Source: Promethearchaeota archaeon (GTDB lineage Archaea > Asgardarchaeota > Lokiarchaeia > Sigyniarchaeales > SOKP01). Taken from it: 8,167 nt of DNA. The notes beneath the pieces were generated by a model that worked only from the letters and a program-made list of their open reading frames with translations, did not search any database and had not been told where the DNA came from. This document shows, in pieces, positions 6,578-8,167 of the stretch. A program made the translations under genes and the position numbers. Positions within the stretch are counted from its first letter, which is position 1. Each line of letters begins with the position of its first letter. The DNA is taken from the NCBI GenBank assembly GCA_016840695.1, contig JAEORV010000054.1, forward strand, positions 1 to 8,167. The letters are read 5' to 3'.

Positions 6578-6914
6578 AATGACAAATGAGACATGGAGCT
6601 GACGGTGAGCTTGACTCGCTGAGGAACCTCGCCTCATACTCCAAGCAAGGTGTAGATAACTACTGCGGTGAAAATCGCAATTTAGCAACTGAAACGACAC
6701 TGCCCTTATACGCATGTTAATGACTTGGATATAAGCCAAAGAAATTGTAGAAGGGAACGGTTGGAACGAGCTAGATACTCTTGATGCAAGGCCAAATGAA
6801 AGCAATGAGGGACTTGGAGGCTCGCTTTAGGTAGGCCGCTTAGTTTGATGCTCCATGGAAATTTGGGTGACTAAATTTCTAACAGAAGGGCGGGTACAAG
6901 TCTCAGGTGTCATT
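6578..6914 (+). ncRNA. rnpB: RNase P RNA, archaeal type A
   Basis: The catalytic RNA that matures tRNA 5' ends, about 337 nt. Conserved region I is GAGGAACCTCGCC (6621-6633); GCAAGGCCAAAT (6786-6797) matches the bacterial consensus exactly; ACAGAA (6882-6887) is region V. Helices fit by hand: P1 6578-6592/6900-6914 (13 of 15 pairs), P2 6592-6599/6850-6857, P3 6606-6610/6616-6620, P4 6626-6634/6888-6895 with the universal bulged U at 6629, P7 6646-6650/6779-6783, P8 6652-6655/6660-6663, P9 6664-6667/6676-6679, P10 6680-6686/6770-6776, P15 6790-6793/6834-6837, P16 6799-6803/6824-6828, and a perfect P19-like hairpin 6858-6864/6873-6879. L17 CTTGGAG (6813-6819) pairs with CTCCAAG (6639-6645), forming the P6 pseudoknot. 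P18 is absent, as in archaea. P5, P11 and P12 I resolve only loosely. Confidence 0.95.
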
Positions 6915-6941
6915 CTTTATTCTTTCTCCTTAACATTTTTT
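6912..6941 (+). terminator. Pyrimidine/T-rich terminator of RNase P RNA
   Basis: Directly after the 3' strand of P1 comes a T/C-rich tract (TTCTTTATTCTTTCTCCTT) and then a T6 at 6936-6941, without a hairpin. It is the likely 3' boundary of the RNA gene; the exact end is uncertain by some bases. Confidence 0.5.
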
Positions 6942-6954
6942 AATGAACAGTGAA

Positions 6955-6960
6955 TATAAA
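6955..6960 (+). promoter_or_regulatory. Probable TATA box of the Fe-S protein gene
   Basis: TATAAA lies about 33 bases before the ATG at 6991, in a long AT tract (6953-6976) that also contains AAATATAAT, so the exact element is ambiguous. No Shine-Dalgarno is seen; a short leader of roughly 8 bases is predicted. Confidence 0.45.
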
Positions 6961-6990
6961 ATTTAAATATAATAATATCGATATGAAATT

Positions 6991-8160
6991 ATGGTAGATA
7001 ATAAGCAAGAGATTGAATCTTTATTTAAACAGATGATGATAGATTTTGAGAATATCCCTCAAACCGATGAAATTTATCAAGTTGATGTAAAAGATTTTGG
7101 ATTATTGAAAGTTCAATGGAAGATTTGTGGACTTTTGGGGTATCAAATCTTCGACAAGGATAAGATTTCTTACAAATATGGGGAAACAATAGACGATCCT
7201 GACGTTACTATAGTGATTCGGGATAAGAAAATTGCAACTGAATTCCTAAATGGTGGATCCTTTAAGATCTCGTTTGCTCCAGGTCATAAAGATTCACTCA
7301 AAGTATATAAAATCATGGATTGGAAAATTATCGGTACTAAATCCGGTAAAAAAAGATCGAAAATTACAAAGCTTTTCCTCACCGCATACATGAATCCAGA
7401 AAAAGAATATCATCCTTTCATCCTTTCGAAATTGCCAATGTTTCGAAATATCGTGAAAACCCTAGTAGCAGATGAAGACTATGGAGTTTTCGTACCTATT
7501 AATCAATCTCTTGGAACCTACGAAAATCAAATCATACCGCTTAAAGTCTTCAAGCATTTTATTGACAAAGCGAGTAATATTATCATGCTTAACGAATGTG
7601 GCTGTCGACGGGTCAATGATTGTCAAGATTTCGATAAATCGCTAGGGTGCATGTACATGGGCGACGATACTGTAAATTTATTGATTACGGAAGATAAAGG
7701 TCGTGTCGCAACAAAGGAGGAAGCCATAGAACGCGTGAAACTCGCTGTTGAAAATGGTTTAATTCCATTACTTGGAAGAGCCATGGACGAAGCTGATGCA
7801 TTTGGCGTAAAAGATACGGGACATTTCTTATCAATGTGTTTCTGTTGTCCTTGTTGTTGTATTGATGGAAAAATTATTACACACGGCTCATATGCTCTTA
7901 ATTTATTTCACAGAATGAGAGGTGTCACCGTTAAGGTTGATGAGGACCTCTGCGTTGGATGCGAAGAGTGTCTTAAAGTCTGCGTATTTAGGGGGATGGA
8001 AATGATTGATGGAATAGCAAAAGTGAATCAAGAAAGATGTCTTGGTTGTGGAAGATGCGAAAGTACCTGCCCCAATGATGCAATATCGATCGATATTGAT
8101 GATATTAGTCGTGTTGACGAATTAATCAAAATACTTGAATCACATGTTGAGGTAAGCTGA
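6991..8160 (+). CDS. Multi-cluster 4Fe-4S protein with possible SCP2-like N-terminus
   Basis: A 389-residue, probably cytoplasmic iron-sulfur protein. Residues about 30-113 resemble an SCP2 lipid/sterol-carrier fold (a hydrophobic strand, DDPDVTIVIRD, then a helix with FLNGG), a tentative call. Residues 165-225 hold FVPINQSLGTYENQIIPL and the first cysteine set, C203-x-C205-x5-C211-x8-C220. After the EEAIERVKLAVENGLIPL helix comes a dense cluster CFCCPCCC (283-290). The C-terminus is a two-cluster ferredoxin: C321-x2-C-x2-C-x3-C331 (followed by V, not the usual P) and C350-x2-C-x2-C-x3-CP (to 360). This domain order, with CxCR...GCxxxG then a CxCCxCCC block and a ferredoxin, is found in uncharacterised proteins of anaerobic bacteria and archaea. 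An electron-transfer role is likely; the substrate is unknown. The ATG at 6991 is the first after an in-frame stop at 6973-6975. Confidence 0.88.
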   Translation: MVDNKQEIESLFKQMMIDFENIPQTDEIYQVDVKDFGLLKVQWKICGLLGYQIFDKDKISYKYGETIDDPDVTIVIRDKKIATEFLNGGSFKISFAPGHKDSLKVYKIMDWKIIGTKSGKKRSKITKLFLTAYMNPEKEYHPFILSKLPMFRNIVKTLVADEDYGVFVPINQSLGTYENQIIPLKVFKHFIDKASNIIMLNECGCRRVNDCQDFDKSLGCMYMGDDTVNLLITEDKGRVATKEEAIERVKLAVENGLIPLLGRAMDEADAFGVKDTGHFLSMCFCCPCCCIDGKIITHGSYALNLFHRMRGVTVKVDEDLCVGCEECLKVCVFRGMEMIDGIAKVNQERCLGCGRCESTCPNDAISIDIDDISRVDELIKILESHVEVS

Positions 8161-8167
8161 TTATCAA

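Noticed and set aside
6569..6805. A 78-codon minus-strand reading frame
   Set aside because: It lies wholly over the RNase P RNA, whose conserved regions and helices explain the sequence; the translation is composed of residues with no domain and there is no promoter for it.
6578..6914. Alternative identities for the RNA: SRP RNA, tmRNA or a group I intron
   Set aside because: No SRP helix 8 motif or tRNA-like ends are present, while the RNase P regions I, III, V and the P4/P6 long-range pairings all fit.

Overview
The window reads as an AT-rich archaeal chromosome segment. Evidence for archaea: most genes have their own TATA box about 24-35 bases before the start codon, several look leaderless or short-leadered, transcripts end in runs of T without a hairpin, and an RNase P RNA of archaeal type A (no P18) is present. 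The protein set (7-TM protein with an acidic tail, divergent thioredoxin reductase, membrane pyrophosphatase, cysteine-rich iron-sulfur protein) suits an anaerobe. An Asgard-type lineage is my guess from the style of the hypothetical proteins; it is not proven by the sequence.

Layout. 32-1083 (+): a 7-TM membrane protein and, 2 bases after its stop, a small GTG-start protein; a likely two-gene unit. 1111-2034 (-): a thioredoxin-reductase-family flavoprotein converging on that unit. 2141-3067 (-): a TauE/SafE-type permease with its own promoter and terminator. 3068-3325: a 258-base divergent region with back-to-back promoters. 3326-5437 (+): membrane-bound proton-pumping pyrophosphatase. 5558-5968 (+): small two-TM protein with a C-terminal zinc ribbon. 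6111-6503 (+): small soluble protein of unknown function. 6578-6914 (+): RNase P RNA, recognisable from conserved regions and about a dozen matching helices. 6991-8160 (+): a multi-cluster Fe-S protein with a possible SCP2-like N-terminus.

How they may work together. These look mostly like single-gene transcription units rather than a pathway operon. Two themes are visible: energy and ion transport (pyrophosphatase, permease, 7-TM protein) and redox chemistry of an anaerobe (a reductase lacking normal NADPH-binding residues, and a protein with up to four Fe-S centres). I see no mobile element, CRISPR array, tRNA or phage gene. The most informative item is the RNase P RNA gene, which gene finders based on ORFs miss; the most biochemically open items are the electron donor of the reductase and the role of the Fe-S protein.
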